DNA of 6,562 nt from Bifidobacterium breve. Lineage in GTDB: Bacteria > Actinomycetota > Actinomycetes > Nanopelagicales > Nanopelagicaceae. The stretch spans positions 1 through 6,562 of the forward strand of contig CAMBOZ010000067.1 of the NCBI GenBank assembly GCA_945869505.1, in the 5' to 3' direction. The notes beneath the pieces were generated by a model, which was not told where the DNA came from, ran no database searches, and worked only from the letters and a program-made list of their open reading frames with translations. A program made the translations under genes and the position numbers. Positions 1 through 6,358 of the stretch are shown one piece after another; within the stretch, counting starts at the first letter, position 1; each line of letters opens with the position of its first letter.

Positions 1-455
1 ATGTACTTGTACAAACCGTGTTTGCGCACACCTACATAATGGAAAACGAAGAAGGTAAATAGCGCTCATACATATGCAAATCCAACGTGAGACATAGTTG
101 GGAATTGAAGTAACGGAATAATTCCAAAGAGGTTATTTACAAGAATAAATGTGAAGAGAGTGAAGAGGTATGGCACAAAACGAAGGAACTCGTGACCGAT
201 TACATCTTTGGCAAGGTCGTTACGGACAAATGCGTAAACACTTTCTCCGGCAAATTGAAGCTTTGAAGGAACAATCGCTGCTTTTCGTGAGGCTGCGATA
301 AAGAAAACTGAAATGAGAATTACGGAGAGAAATACAAGAAAAATTGGTTTAGTTGTATAAGGATTGTCACCAAAAATAGGTGGCAATTCGAAGTCTTTGG
401 TACTTGGCGGGACAAAGCCTTCGCCTTCAGCGCTGGAACGAACTAACGCGAGCAC
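1..455 (-). CDS. atpB: F1Fo ATP synthase subunit a (AtpB), partial, with in-frame TGA
   Basis: Subunit a of the membrane Fo sector, which forms the proton half-channels facing the c-ring. The start is a GTG at 455-453, chosen because a GGAG lies 5 bases upstream and no other start codon follows nearby. The visible part has a polar N-terminus, a first membrane helix at about residues 38-55 and a second at about 94-114. The segment around residues 112-119 (IIPLLQFP) matches the family pattern IIPxxQFP. After residue 129 the frame meets TGA (66-68), then continues in the same frame to the window edge with family-like sequence containing GVRKHG. The spacing from QFP to the basic RKHG matches my memory of other actinobacterial subunit a proteins without a gap. 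A strict reading therefore gives a 129-residue product (66-455), while homology says the gene runs on past position 1. The catalytic arginine helix lies outside the window. Identity is firm; whether the stop is real is open. Confidence 0.88.
66..68 (-). other. In-frame TGA inside atpB
   Basis: The codons read GCA TAT GTA TGA GCG CTA TTT, that is AYV, stop, ALF. Both flanks are in the same frame and both look like subunit a, so this is a single-codon interruption and not a frameshift. A one-base change from TGG (Trp) or TTA (Leu) would produce it. A sequencing or assembly error is the simplest explanation; a natural nonsense mutation is possible. Confidence 0.85.
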
Positions 456-460
456 TCGAA

Positions 461-464
461 CTCC
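461..464 (-). promoter_or_regulatory. Ribosome binding site that sets the atpB GTG start
   Basis: The minus strand reads TTGGAGTTCGA followed by GTG. GGAG is separated from the GTG by 5 bases. It supports the otherwise weak-looking GTG start of atpB. Confidence 0.6.
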
Positions 465-495
465 AATTTATTGTTAGCTGGGCTATAACGGGGCA

Positions 496-525
496 ACCTT
501 ATGCGTAAAAGCCTCTACCTGTGAA
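496..525 (-). promoter_or_regulatory. Possible promoter of the atp operon
   Basis: On the minus strand TTCACA (520-525) resembles a -35 box, with 5 of 6 matches to TTGACA. After an 18-base spacer comes TAAGGT (496-501), which keeps only the T, A and final T of a -10 box. It sits in the only sizeable gap of the left half, about 40 bases ahead of the atpB start, where an internal promoter for the atp genes would make sense. The match is weak and could be chance. Confidence 0.25.
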
Positions 526-543
526 ATCCAAAAGGTGAGATTT

Positions 544-562
544 ACGCCTGGGTCCGAGGCGT
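544..562 (-). terminator. Short hairpin between the AtpZ-like gene and atpB
   Basis: ACGCCT and AGGCGT form a 6-bp stem (544-549 with 557-562) around a 7-base loop. On the minus strand it is followed by an A/T-rich stretch, but the only T run (TTTT) begins about 11 bases later. It could be a weak attenuator or terminator ahead of atpB, or merely a structured leader. The stem is too short and the T run too far for a confident terminator call. Confidence 0.25.
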
Positions 563-626
563 TATTCGCGGCCTATTCGCGGCCGAACCGTTGCCTATTG
601 GTCGGACCGCTATTCGCGGCCGAACC
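563..626 (-). repeat. Short direct repeats around the stop of the AtpZ-like gene
   Basis: The 17-base unit GGTTCGGCCGCGAATAG (minus strand) occurs identically at 610-626 and 573-589, a period of 37. An 11-base piece of it (GGCCGCGAATA) occurs again at 563-573, directly abutting the second copy. The first copy encodes the last codons and TAG stop of the AtpZ-like gene, so the 3' end of that gene is repeated downstream. The short sequence GGTCCGACC (600-608) between the copies is itself palindromic around its centre, and its GGTCCGA core is repeated, inverted in plus-strand terms, at 551-557. The cluster is about 63% GC by hand count over 541-610. Confidence 0.8.
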
Positions 627-813
627 TGAGCCAGACCAAATAAATGGCCCCGCCCATTCCAACGATCAGTCCAGCCAGAGTCAGGTAGGACGTTCCCAGC
701 CATTTATCCGCGGCGTACCCGACCCCACCCCAAAAGAGCAGGCCAGATAGTAGGTATCCAAAGATCGTCCACATTGCGTTCTCGTCGCGCTTGTTATGAC
801 TGCTGTTACTCAC
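610..813 (-). CDS. AtpZ-like small membrane protein (F0F1-ATPase-associated)
   Basis: A 67-residue protein with two membrane helices (about residues 16-34 and 44-62). Between them lies GVGYAADKWLGTS, which matches the G-Y-x-x-D-K-W-L-G-T pattern of the AtpZ / putative F0F1-ATPase subunit family. These proteins sit ahead of atp operons and are thought to assist Fo assembly or cation handling; the exact role is not settled. The GTG start at 813-811 is chosen because GGAGGT lies 4 bases upstream; the next ATG (residue 14) has no comparable site and would cut into the region just before the first helix. It follows the AtpI-like gene by 21 bases and is followed by a 154-base gap before atpB. Its GC content is about 55% by hand count, against about 41% in atpB, so it looks compositionally foreign. 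Its last codons and TAG stop lie inside a short repeat. Confidence 0.8.
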   Translation of the reverse strand: MSNSSHNKRDENAMWTIFGYLLSGLLFWGGVGYAADKWLGTSYLTLAGLIVGMGGAIYLVWLRFGRE

Positions 814-817
814 TTGG

Positions 818-823
818 ACCTCC
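818..823 (-). promoter_or_regulatory. Strong ribosome binding site of the AtpZ-like gene
   Basis: GGAGGT on the minus strand, 4 bases ahead of the GTG at 813-811. It is the best Shine-Dalgarno sequence in the window and decides the start of this gene. Confidence 0.7.
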
Positions 824-834
824 GTGGGTGGAAC

Positions 835-1260
835 TTACGATTTGGCTTGCGTTGGCAATGGTAGATGAGTTTTGAGTTTGAGGTAACTGGCGATCTCCCC
901 ACCGAGCCAGGCAATGGTCAGCGCGCAGGCGGCGGCGCCAAAGCTGAGTCGGTCAATGGTCTGGCGATCTGTGTACTTAGCCAAGGCCCAAAGGAAGAGA
1001 CCTAAAAAGAAGAGTTTTGCAAAGTAAGAAAATAGCGCCATCGCCATTGTGCTTATCGGATCAAGGTTGCGAGTCAAGCGAGATACCAAGATATGGATTA
1101 TGAAATAGATCGCAACGATGAACTGCGCAAGAAGTGCACCATAAAAACCGCTCAACCCACGTAGTGCCGAAAAGAGTGCAATTGCAATTACGCCGACAAT
1201 TAATGTTGGGCGAACTGCGCCGCGCAATAGTTGTGATTCGTTAGATTGTTCTTTACTCAT
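835..1260 (-). CDS. AtpI-like integral membrane protein (ATP synthase I family)
   Basis: A protein of 141 residues from the ATG at 1260-1258, or 144 from an in-frame GTG at 1269-1267. Numbered from the ATG, four hydrophobic helices are visible at about residues 17-35, 39-60, 70-94 and 106-127, with a short polar N-terminus (SKEQSNESQ) and a polar, lysine-bearing C-terminus. Size, topology and position between a wecA-type gene and the atp genes match the actinobacterial 'ATP synthase I' proteins, which are poorly conserved in sequence. The likely role is help with Fo or c-ring assembly, by analogy with AtpI. I prefer the ATG because it overlaps the upstream stop as ATGAGTAA, a common coupled arrangement. 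GC content is split: about 57% in the 3' part (841-960) and about 45% in the 5' part (961-1260). Confidence 0.7.
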   Translation of the reverse strand: MSKEQSNESQLLRGAVRPTLIVGVIAIALFSALRGLSGFYGALLAQFIVAIYFIIHILVSRLTRNLDPISTMAMALFSYFAKLFFLGLFLWALAKYTDRQTIDRLSFGAAACALTIAWLGGEIASYLKLKTHLPLPTQAKS

Positions 1261-2356
1261 GGTCTGCACTTTCTAAAGTTCGAAAAGATTTTGATTTGCC
1301 GCGGCTGAAGTTGATGGTGAATGCCAGCATAGCGCCTGCAAAAACTGCGGAAACCCATAGCGGCGCAAAAGCAGAAACGCTTACTGGGAATGCAATCGTT
1401 GCGGTCCATAAATACATAATCCCTGCAGTACGAACCTGGGTATTACCAGCGCGCATAATGCGATGGTGCAAGTGTTCTTTATCTGAAGAGAATGGAGATT
1501 TACCTGCGCGGATGCGCCGAAAGACTGCCAGAGTTAGATCAGCTAAAGGAATCGCAAGAACTGCAAATGGCAGTAGCAATGGAAGAAGCGCTGGTCCTAA
1601 CTTTTCTTCGCTGATTGCATTCGGGTCAACTTGTCCGGTTAGCGTTATTGCAGAAGCCGCAAGCATTAAACCTAAAAACATAGACCCCGAATCCCCCATA
1701 AATATTCGGGCGGGGTGAGAATTGTGTGGCAAGAAACCTAGACAAACGCCCACTGCTATCGCAGTTATTAGCGAAGGTGCACCCGCGCGATTAAAGCCAT
1801 AAACAACTGCTAATAAGTATGCAAAGGCGAAGAATGCGGAGCCTGAAATGGCAACAATTCCTGCGGCTAGACCATCTAAACCATCAATAAAGTTAACGGC
1901 ATTAATTGTTATCAGAACGATTAAAACTGTGAGTAATTGACCAACACTTGGCGGCAACATAGTTACCCCATTAATTGGCAACCAGAGGATTTGTATTCCG
2001 TAGAGCAACAAGATGCCGGCCGCTAAAGCTTGTCCAGCCAACTTGGTTATTGCATCTAATTCAAATTTATCATCAAGCATTCCAAGCAAAACCAAGAATG
2101 TACCGGCCAAGAAAATTCCTTGTGCGTCGTGGCCAAAAGACTTTCCAACAAGTGACAGGTTGCCCACGATTAGAAATGTTGCAGACATTGCCAGCCACAT
2201 TGCCAATCCACCCCAACGTGGTGTTGGAACAACGTGGATATCGCGCTTACGAATCTGCGCAACTGCGCCAAAGTGGAGTGCCCACTTACGGACTAACGGT
2301 GTTATCACGTAGCAAAGTGCGGCCGCTAGCAGCAAGGTGACTAGGTATTCGCGCAT
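1253..2356 (-). CDS. wecA: Polyprenyl-phosphate glycosyl-1-phosphate transferase (WecA/Rfe, MraY family)
   Basis: An integral membrane enzyme of 367 residues with about 11 hydrophobic segments. It transfers a sugar-1-phosphate, probably GlcNAc-1-P, from a UDP-sugar to a polyprenyl phosphate, the first step of lipid-linked cell-wall glycan synthesis. Family motifs appear in order: DD at 95-96 followed by KFELDAITK, NFIDGLDG at 155-162, HNSHPARIFMGDSGS ending at 225, and HLHH at 295-298. The last is typical of the WecA/TagO/Rfe branch rather than true MraY. It starts 23 bases after glyA; its stop overlaps the start of the AtpI-like gene by 8 bases. In mycobacteria the rfe gene holds the same place ahead of the atp genes. 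The family and reaction type are secure; the exact sugar is inferred. Confidence 0.9.
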   Translation of the reverse strand: MREYLVTLLLAAALCYVITPLVRKWALHFGAVAQIRKRDIHVVPTPRWGGLAMWLAMSATFLIVGNLSLVGKSFGHDAQGIFLAGTFLVLLGMLDDKFELDAITKLAGQALAAGILLLYGIQILWLPINGVTMLPPSVGQLLTVLIVLITINAVNFIDGLDGLAAGIVAISGSAFFAFAYLLAVVYGFNRAGAPSLITAIAVGVCLGFLPHNSHPARIFMGDSGSMFLGLMLAASAITLTGQVDPNAISEEKLGPALLPLLLPFAVLAIPLADLTLAVFRRIRAGKSPFSSDKEHLHHRIMRAGNTQVRTAGIMYLWTATIAFPVSVSAFAPLWVSAVFAGAMLAFTINFSRGKSKSFRTLESADHE

Positions 2357-2379
2357 TCGGTTACTTTCTTATAACTTTA

Positions 2380-3645
2380 TTACGCTGTATAAATTGGGAA
2401 GCGCGCAGTGAGTGCGTGTACTTCAGATTTAATTGCCGCCAAGGTATTGGCATCATCTGTCTTGATAGCACGTGCAATAAATGATGCAATCGTCTTCATC
2501 TCTTCTACACCCATGCCCTGTGTTGTAGTCGCAGGAGTTCCAACGCGAATACCACTAGTGATTCCTGGCTTCTCAGGGTCGTAAGGAATGGAATTCTTAT
2601 TCATCACGATTCCGGCAAGGCCACAACGCTCATCTGCAACTTTTCCAGTTACGCCAGTGGCGCGAATATCCATAAGCGCTAAGTGAGTTTGAGTTCCACC
2701 GGAAACGGCGCGCATTCCCTCTGTTTCAAGGGCTGCTGCTAAAGCTTTGGCATTAACAATTACATCCTTGGCATACTTTTGATAAGCCGGGGTTGCACAT
2801 TCAGCAAGTGCAACTGCTTTGCCAGCAACTGCCGACATAATCGGACCACCTTGCATGCCCGGGAAGACTGCCTTATCAATTGCTGCTGCGTGTTCGGCCT
2901 TTGCCAAGATCATTCCACCACGTGGCCCGCGTAAAACTTTATGAGTAGTAAATGAAACAATATCGGCAAATGGAACAGGCGATGGAATTGCTTTGCCGGC
3001 AACAAGGCCGATGAAGTGCGCCGCATCTACCCACATAATTGCACCGACTTCATCGCAAATTGCGCGAACCTTTTCAAAGTCAATTAGTGATGGATACGCG
3101 GTTGCACCAGAACAGATCATCTTTGGCTTGGTGCGAATAGCGATATCGCGAAGCTCGTCGTAATCAATGAGTTCGTTATCTTGGCGAACGCCGTATGACT
3201 CAACGTTAAACCACTTTCCAGAAAAATTCACTGGTGACCCGTGCGTTAAGTGGCCTCCATGTGGCAGTGACATTGCAAGTACGGTGTCACCAGGTTTAGT
3301 AAATGCTTGATAAACCGCAACGTTGGCGCTGGCACCTGAGTGTGGCTGCACGTTGGCGTGTTCGGCACCGAAAAGCGCTTTTGCACGATCAATGGCAATA
3401 ACTTCTGCTTTATCTACTTCTTCGCATCCGCCGTAATAACGTTTTCCGGGATAGCCCTCGGCATATTTGTTGGAAAGTGTTGAGCCAAGTGCTGCGAGAA
3501 CCGCGCGAGACGTGAAATTTTCGGATGCAATTAATTGCAGATTTGTTTGCTGGCGCTTTAACTCTGACAATAAGACCGCTGCAATATCTGGGTCTTGTTG
3601 GCTTAGCAGCGCAAAATCTGGGCCGTAAAAAGTCTCTGAACTCAT
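2380..3645 (-). CDS. glyA: Serine hydroxymethyltransferase
   Basis: A PLP enzyme of 421 residues, the normal length, that interconverts serine and glycine with tetrahydrofolate and so supplies one-carbon units in the cytoplasm. Visible family marks are SENFTS at 41-46, the GKRYYGG segment at about 67-73, PHSGASAN at about 101-108, D207 and H210 in WVDAAH (cofactor ring contacts), and the PLP lysine K236 in TTHKVLRGPRGG. No key residue is missing. The ATG start fits the usual N-terminus; the ribosome site ahead of it is weak (an AGG about 9 bases upstream). It lies 17 bases after the TsaC-like gene and 23 bases ahead of the wecA-type gene, so it is probably co-transcribed. The corresponding mycobacterial cluster lacks glyA, so it appears to be an insertion in this lineage. 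Confidence 0.97.
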   Translation of the reverse strand: MSSETFYGPDFALLSQQDPDIAAVLLSELKRQQTNLQLIASENFTSRAVLAALGSTLSNKYAEGYPGKRYYGGCEEVDKAEVIAIDRAKALFGAEHANVQPHSGASANVAVYQAFTKPGDTVLAMSLPHGGHLTHGSPVNFSGKWFNVESYGVRQDNELIDYDELRDIAIRTKPKMICSGATAYPSLIDFEKVRAICDEVGAIMWVDAAHFIGLVAGKAIPSPVPFADIVSFTTHKVLRGPRGGMILAKAEHAAAIDKAVFPGMQGGPIMSAVAGKAVALAECATPAYQKYAKDVIVNAKALAAALETEGMRAVSGGTQTHLALMDIRATGVTGKVADERCGLAGIVMNKNSIPYDPEKPGITSGIRVGTPATTTQGMGVEEMKTIASFIARAIKTDDANTLAAIKSEVHALTARFPIYTA

Positions 3646-3662
3646 GCGCGCTAGCCTAAGCC

Positions 3663-4304
3663 TTACTCGTGAGAAATGTCGGGTACGAGGGCGGTAATTT
3701 CGCTGATTGAGATTGCGCCTTCCCGCACGATCCGCGTTCTTATCCCTGTGAGATCTATAACGGTACTTACACCACCGCTGGGAAGCACCCCAGCAGTAAA
3801 AATAGCCGCGACATCTAAATCTAAATATGTAATATCTGCGCTGTCGTTGATTGCTTTTTCTCCAACTAGCGCTGCGCTAGCAATCGCGAGCGGTCCGGAT
3901 TTTTTAAGAACTTCCGAAATAAATTGTGAGCCAGGAACACGCACACTGATTTGATCTAGTGAATTTCCGTCACCTAAATCCCAGTTAAGGCCAGCTTGTG
4001 GTCTGATGTTTAGCGAAAGTAATCCTGGCCAAAAGTTCTGCATCAACTGTCGAGCATCTGAGGAAATTTCGCGAGCAATGCCATCAATGTAATCTCGGTT
4101 GGCAATTGCAACTTGCGCAGCAACTCCCAGCGCATCACCGCGCAAGACATGCATCGCGCGCACAGCATCGTGCATAAAAGCATCGGTGATTAGCGCGTAG
4201 CTATGTTCTAGCGGCGCCACAATTACATAACCATCTTTTAGCGCAGTGACGGCGGTTGCGACGTGCTCAGACAAATCGCCTTGCAAAAGATCGTGGCGTG
4301 CCAT
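3663..4304 (-). CDS. Divergent TsaC/Sua5/YrdC-family protein
   Basis: A 213-residue YrdC-fold protein. Typical members make threonylcarbamoyl-AMP from threonine, bicarbonate and ATP for the t6A modification of tRNA. Position after prmC and recognisable segments place it in the family: GYVIVAP at 25-31, DAF-HDAV near 41-48, FWPG at 91-94, SVRVPG at 120-125, STVIDLTG at 180-187 and RIVREGAI at 192-199. The active-site motifs are altered. The usual PTDTVYGL is PLEHSYAL (31-38), the KGR motif is RGD (55-57) with no following P-L or P-P, and the SAN motif is SAA (143-145). It may therefore be a poor or altered synthase, a regulator or structural relative. The frame is intact, so it is not an obvious pseudogene. 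Its ATG directly follows the prmC TAA, with AGGA 5 bases upstream. Confidence 0.8.
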   Translation of the reverse strand: MARHDLLQGDLSEHVATAVTALKDGYVIVAPLEHSYALITDAFMHDAVRAMHVLRGDALGVAAQVAIANRDYIDGIAREISSDARQLMQNFWPGLLSLNIRPQAGLNWDLGDGNSLDQISVRVPGSQFISEVLKKSGPLAIASAALVGEKAINDSADITYLDLDVAAIFTAGVLPSGGVSTVIDLTGIRTRIVREGAISISEITALVPDISHE

Positions 4305-5168
4305 TTATTTCCTAACCGCCGAAGTCCAACGTGGACGACCAGTTAAATCTTGATGAAGTGCAATGTCAATAAAGTCACGAGATAGCAGCGCATCAATTGC
4401 GCCACCTTGCTCTTCGGTATGTTCAATCGCCAAGACTCCCCCACGCTTTAACAATCTGGCTGCAGCCTCGATAAATACCTTTGGCACTTCTAAGCCAGTG
4501 GCGCCACCGAAGAGTGCAACGTGGGGCTCATGTTCTGCGACATCGCGCGGCAAGGTTTGGTTATTGGGAACATACGGTGGATTTGCAATGACTACGTCGC
4601 ACTTGACTCCAGGAAGAACATCCGCGACATCGCCTTCGACCACGCGCACATTTTCAGAAATCTTTGCCACGTTCTTCTTCAACCATTGAATTGCATCCGC
4701 GCTCTTTTCAACAGCAATTACCCGCGAACGTGGCGCTTCCGTTGCAATTGCCAGAGCAAGTGCGCCAGAGCCAGAACCTAAATCAATTACTGAAATCTCT
4801 CCTTCAGTTTTCTTCTCTAAATTTGCAATGTGCTTGAGCACGGCATCAACTAGTAATTCACTTTCTGGTCGCGGCACTAAAACACCTGGGCCAACTTCGA
4901 TCTCTAAATGTCGAAAATAGGCGGTGCCGGTTAGGTACTGCAAAGGCTCGTGCGCTGCGCGCCGCGAAATCAATTTGGCAAAAGTATCTTCAATCACGCC
5001 AAAATCACCGAGCGCTTTTAACGTTGCTTCCAGTTTTACAGAGTTGTGAAGATCCATTCGAGAGATACCCAGAACATAGGCAAATAAATGTTCCGCATCA
5101 ACTTCTTGGATATCAGATGCGGCGAGCCGTTCTTTCGCCGAACGCAACAGGGGCTTGATATCGCTCAT
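4305..5168 (-). CDS. prmC: Release factor glutamine N5-methyltransferase (PrmC/HemK)
   Basis: An S-adenosylmethionine-dependent enzyme of 287 residues that methylates the glutamine of the GGQ loop in release factors, needed for efficient termination. An N-terminal helical substrate-binding domain (about 1-85) leads into the Rossmann methyltransferase domain. There RPESE (100-104) and the SAM loop DLGSGSG (129-135) are followed by an acidic residue E154 in AVEKS. The catalytic NPPY lies at 196-199, the hallmark of glutamine N5 methylation. Length and motifs are normal. It begins 8 bases after the stop of prfA, whose product is its substrate, and its stop abuts the start of the TsaC-like gene. 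The ribosome site is weak, so translation may be coupled to prfA. Confidence 0.96.
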   Translation of the reverse strand: MSDIKPLLRSAKERLAASDIQEVDAEHLFAYVLGISRMDLHNSVKLEATLKALGDFGVIEDTFAKLISRRAAHEPLQYLTGTAYFRHLEIEVGPGVLVPRPESELLVDAVLKHIANLEKKTEGEISVIDLGSGSGALALAIATEAPRSRVIAVEKSADAIQWLKKNVAKISENVRVVEGDVADVLPGVKCDVVIANPPYVPNNQTLPRDVAEHEPHVALFGGATGLEVPKVFIEAAARLLKRGGVLAIEHTEEQGGAIDALLSRDFIDIALHQDLTGRPRWTSAVRK

Positions 5169-5176
5169 CTTCGTAA

Positions 5177-6259
5177 TTAATTCGTGGACGAAAGTTTCGC
5201 AGCTTTATCAGCATCAAGAAGTGCTTGAACAACATCATCTAACTCACCATTTAAAACCGCATCCAAGTTATTTGATTTGTAATTTACGCGGTGATCACTC
5301 AGGCGATTTTCCGGATAGTTATAGGTGCGAATTCGCTCTGATCGATCAACGGTGCGCACCTGGCTTTTACGTTCGGCCATTGCTGCAGCTTCAGCCTTCT
5401 CTTGGGCATCTGCAAGCAAGCGTGCGCGCAAAATACGTAGCGCCGATTCCTTATTTTGCAGCTGTGACTTTTCATTCTGGCAAGAGACCACGATTCCAGT
5501 TGGAACGTGAGTTAAACGAACCGCAGAGTCAGTGGTGTTAACTGACTGTCCGCCTGGGCCTGATGAACGGTAAACGTCTACGCGGACATCGTTCATATTT
5601 AACTCAACATCTACTTCTTCTGCTTCAGGAAGCACAAGTACGCCCGCTGCAGATGTGTGAATTCTTCCTTGGCTCTCTGTTTCTGGAACGCGTTGCACAC
5701 GGTGTACGCCGCCTTCAAATTTCAATCGTGCATAAGGAGTTGTTCCGGGTTCAGGTGTTCCCTTTGATTTAATCGCCATTGAAATATCTTTGTAACCACC
5801 GAGATCAGATTCGGTCATATCGATAATTTCAACTTTCCAGTTACGCTTTTCGGCATATCGTTGATACATACGAACTAAATCGCCAGCGAATAGTGCGGAT
5901 TCATCTCCCCCAGCACCAGCTTTAACTTCAATAATTACATCGCGATCATCATTGGGATCACGTGGCAATAAGAGCTCTTCCAATTTATCTGCCGCAGCTT
6001 CAACGCTCTCTTCCATTGCAGGTATTTCAGATGCAAATGAAGGATCTTCCGCTGCCATCTCTTTCGCAGCCTCTAAATCATCTGCTGCAGATTTCCACGC
6101 GTTAAAGCCAGCGACTACTGGGCCGAGTTGGGCATAGCGACGACCGAGTTGGCGGGCTTTGCCTTGATCTTCATGGATCGAAGGATCAGCCATCTGTTTT
6201 TCAAGTTCTTGATATTCGCGCACCATTTCGTGGGCGGATGCGAAGCGATCGTTGCTCAT
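5177..6259 (-). CDS. prfA: Peptide chain release factor 1
   Basis: RF1 recognises UAA and UAG in the ribosomal A site and triggers release of the finished protein. The 360-residue length is typical. A helical N-terminal domain (about 1-100) is followed by the decoding domain. The codon-recognition tripeptide is PET (192-194) in [13 protein letters not shown], of the PxT type that marks RF1 and not RF2. The catalytic GGQ is at 236-238 in [15 protein letters not shown]238 is the site PrmC would methylate. The ATG start is supported by AAAGGAG 7 bases upstream. A strong terminator separates it from rpmE, so it is the first gene of the following transcript. The complete genes in the window end in TAA or TAG, all RF1 codons. 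Confidence 0.97.
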   Translation of the reverse strand: MSNDRFASAHEMVREYQELEKQMADPSIHEDQGKARQLGRRYAQLGPVVAGFNAWKSAADDLEAAKEMAAEDPSFASEIPAMEESVEAAADKLEELLLPRDPNDDRDVIIEVKAGAGGDESALFAGDLVRMYQRYAEKRNWKVEIIDMTESDLGGYKDISMAIKSKGTPEPGTTPYARLKFEGGVHRVQRVPETESQGRIHTSAAGVLVLPEAEEVDVELNMNDVRVDVYRSSGPGGQSVNTTDSAVRLTHVPTGIVVSCQNEKSQLQNKESALRILRARLLADAQEKAEAAAMAERKSQVRTVDRSERIRTYNYPENRLSDHRVNYKSNNLDAVLNGELDDVVQALLDADKAAKLSSTN

Positions 6260-6266
6260 TTGGCTT

Positions 6267-6273
6267 CTCCTTT
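6267..6273 (-). promoter_or_regulatory. Ribosome binding site of prfA
   Basis: AAAGGAG on the minus strand, 7 bases ahead of the prfA ATG at 6259-6257. It is a good match to the anti-Shine-Dalgarno sequence and fixes the start. Confidence 0.65.
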
Positions 6274-6299
6274 CTACTGATCAAGAAATAAAGTTCAAG

Positions 6300-6352
6300 G
6301 TAAAAATAAAGAGACCGCGCCGCAACCTTTACGGCTGCGATGCGGTCTCTTT
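6300..6352 (-). terminator. Intrinsic terminator after rpmE
   Basis: AAAGAGACCGC and GCGGTCTCTTT form a perfect 11-bp outer stem (6342-6352 with 6308-6318). The stem continues inward over nine more positions (6333-6341 with 6319-6327) with two G-U pairs and one mismatch, closed by a 5-base loop (6328-6332). On the minus strand the stem ends in TTTATTTTT, a proper T tract. It begins 6 bases after the rpmE stop, so it terminates rpmE and isolates it from prfA. The plus strand has no T run after the hairpin beyond TTT, so it looks one-directional. Confidence 0.93.
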
Positions 6353-6358
6353 AGAAAG

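Noticed and set aside
66..455. atpB as a complete short gene of 129 residues
   Set aside because: The family is about twice this length, and homologous sequence continues in frame after the TGA, so the short reading is not a natural complete product.
535..750. Plus-strand frame of 71 codons over the repeat cluster and the AtpZ-like gene
   Set aside because: It is antisense to a recognisable membrane protein gene, crosses the short repeats and resembles no known protein.
1296..1718. Open frame of 140 codons on the plus strand
   Set aside because: It lies wholly inside the wecA-type gene on the opposite strand; its product is low-complexity and basic with no recognisable domain. The minus-strand gene has clear motifs.
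5155..5541. Plus-strand frame of 128 codons under prfA
   Set aside because: It is antisense to the GGQ and C-terminal region of RF1, a secure gene, and shows no ribosome site or domain.
6274..6330. Possible prfA promoter, for example TTGCGG-N17-TACCTT or TTGAAC on the minus strand
   Set aside because: The boxes fall inside the terminator hairpin and T tract or too close to the prfA ribosome site, and matches are poor. A prfA promoter probably exists here but I cannot place it.
6300..6352. Bidirectional terminator
   Set aside because: The plus-strand side of the hairpin has only TTT before AGAAAG, and no plus-strand gene needs it.
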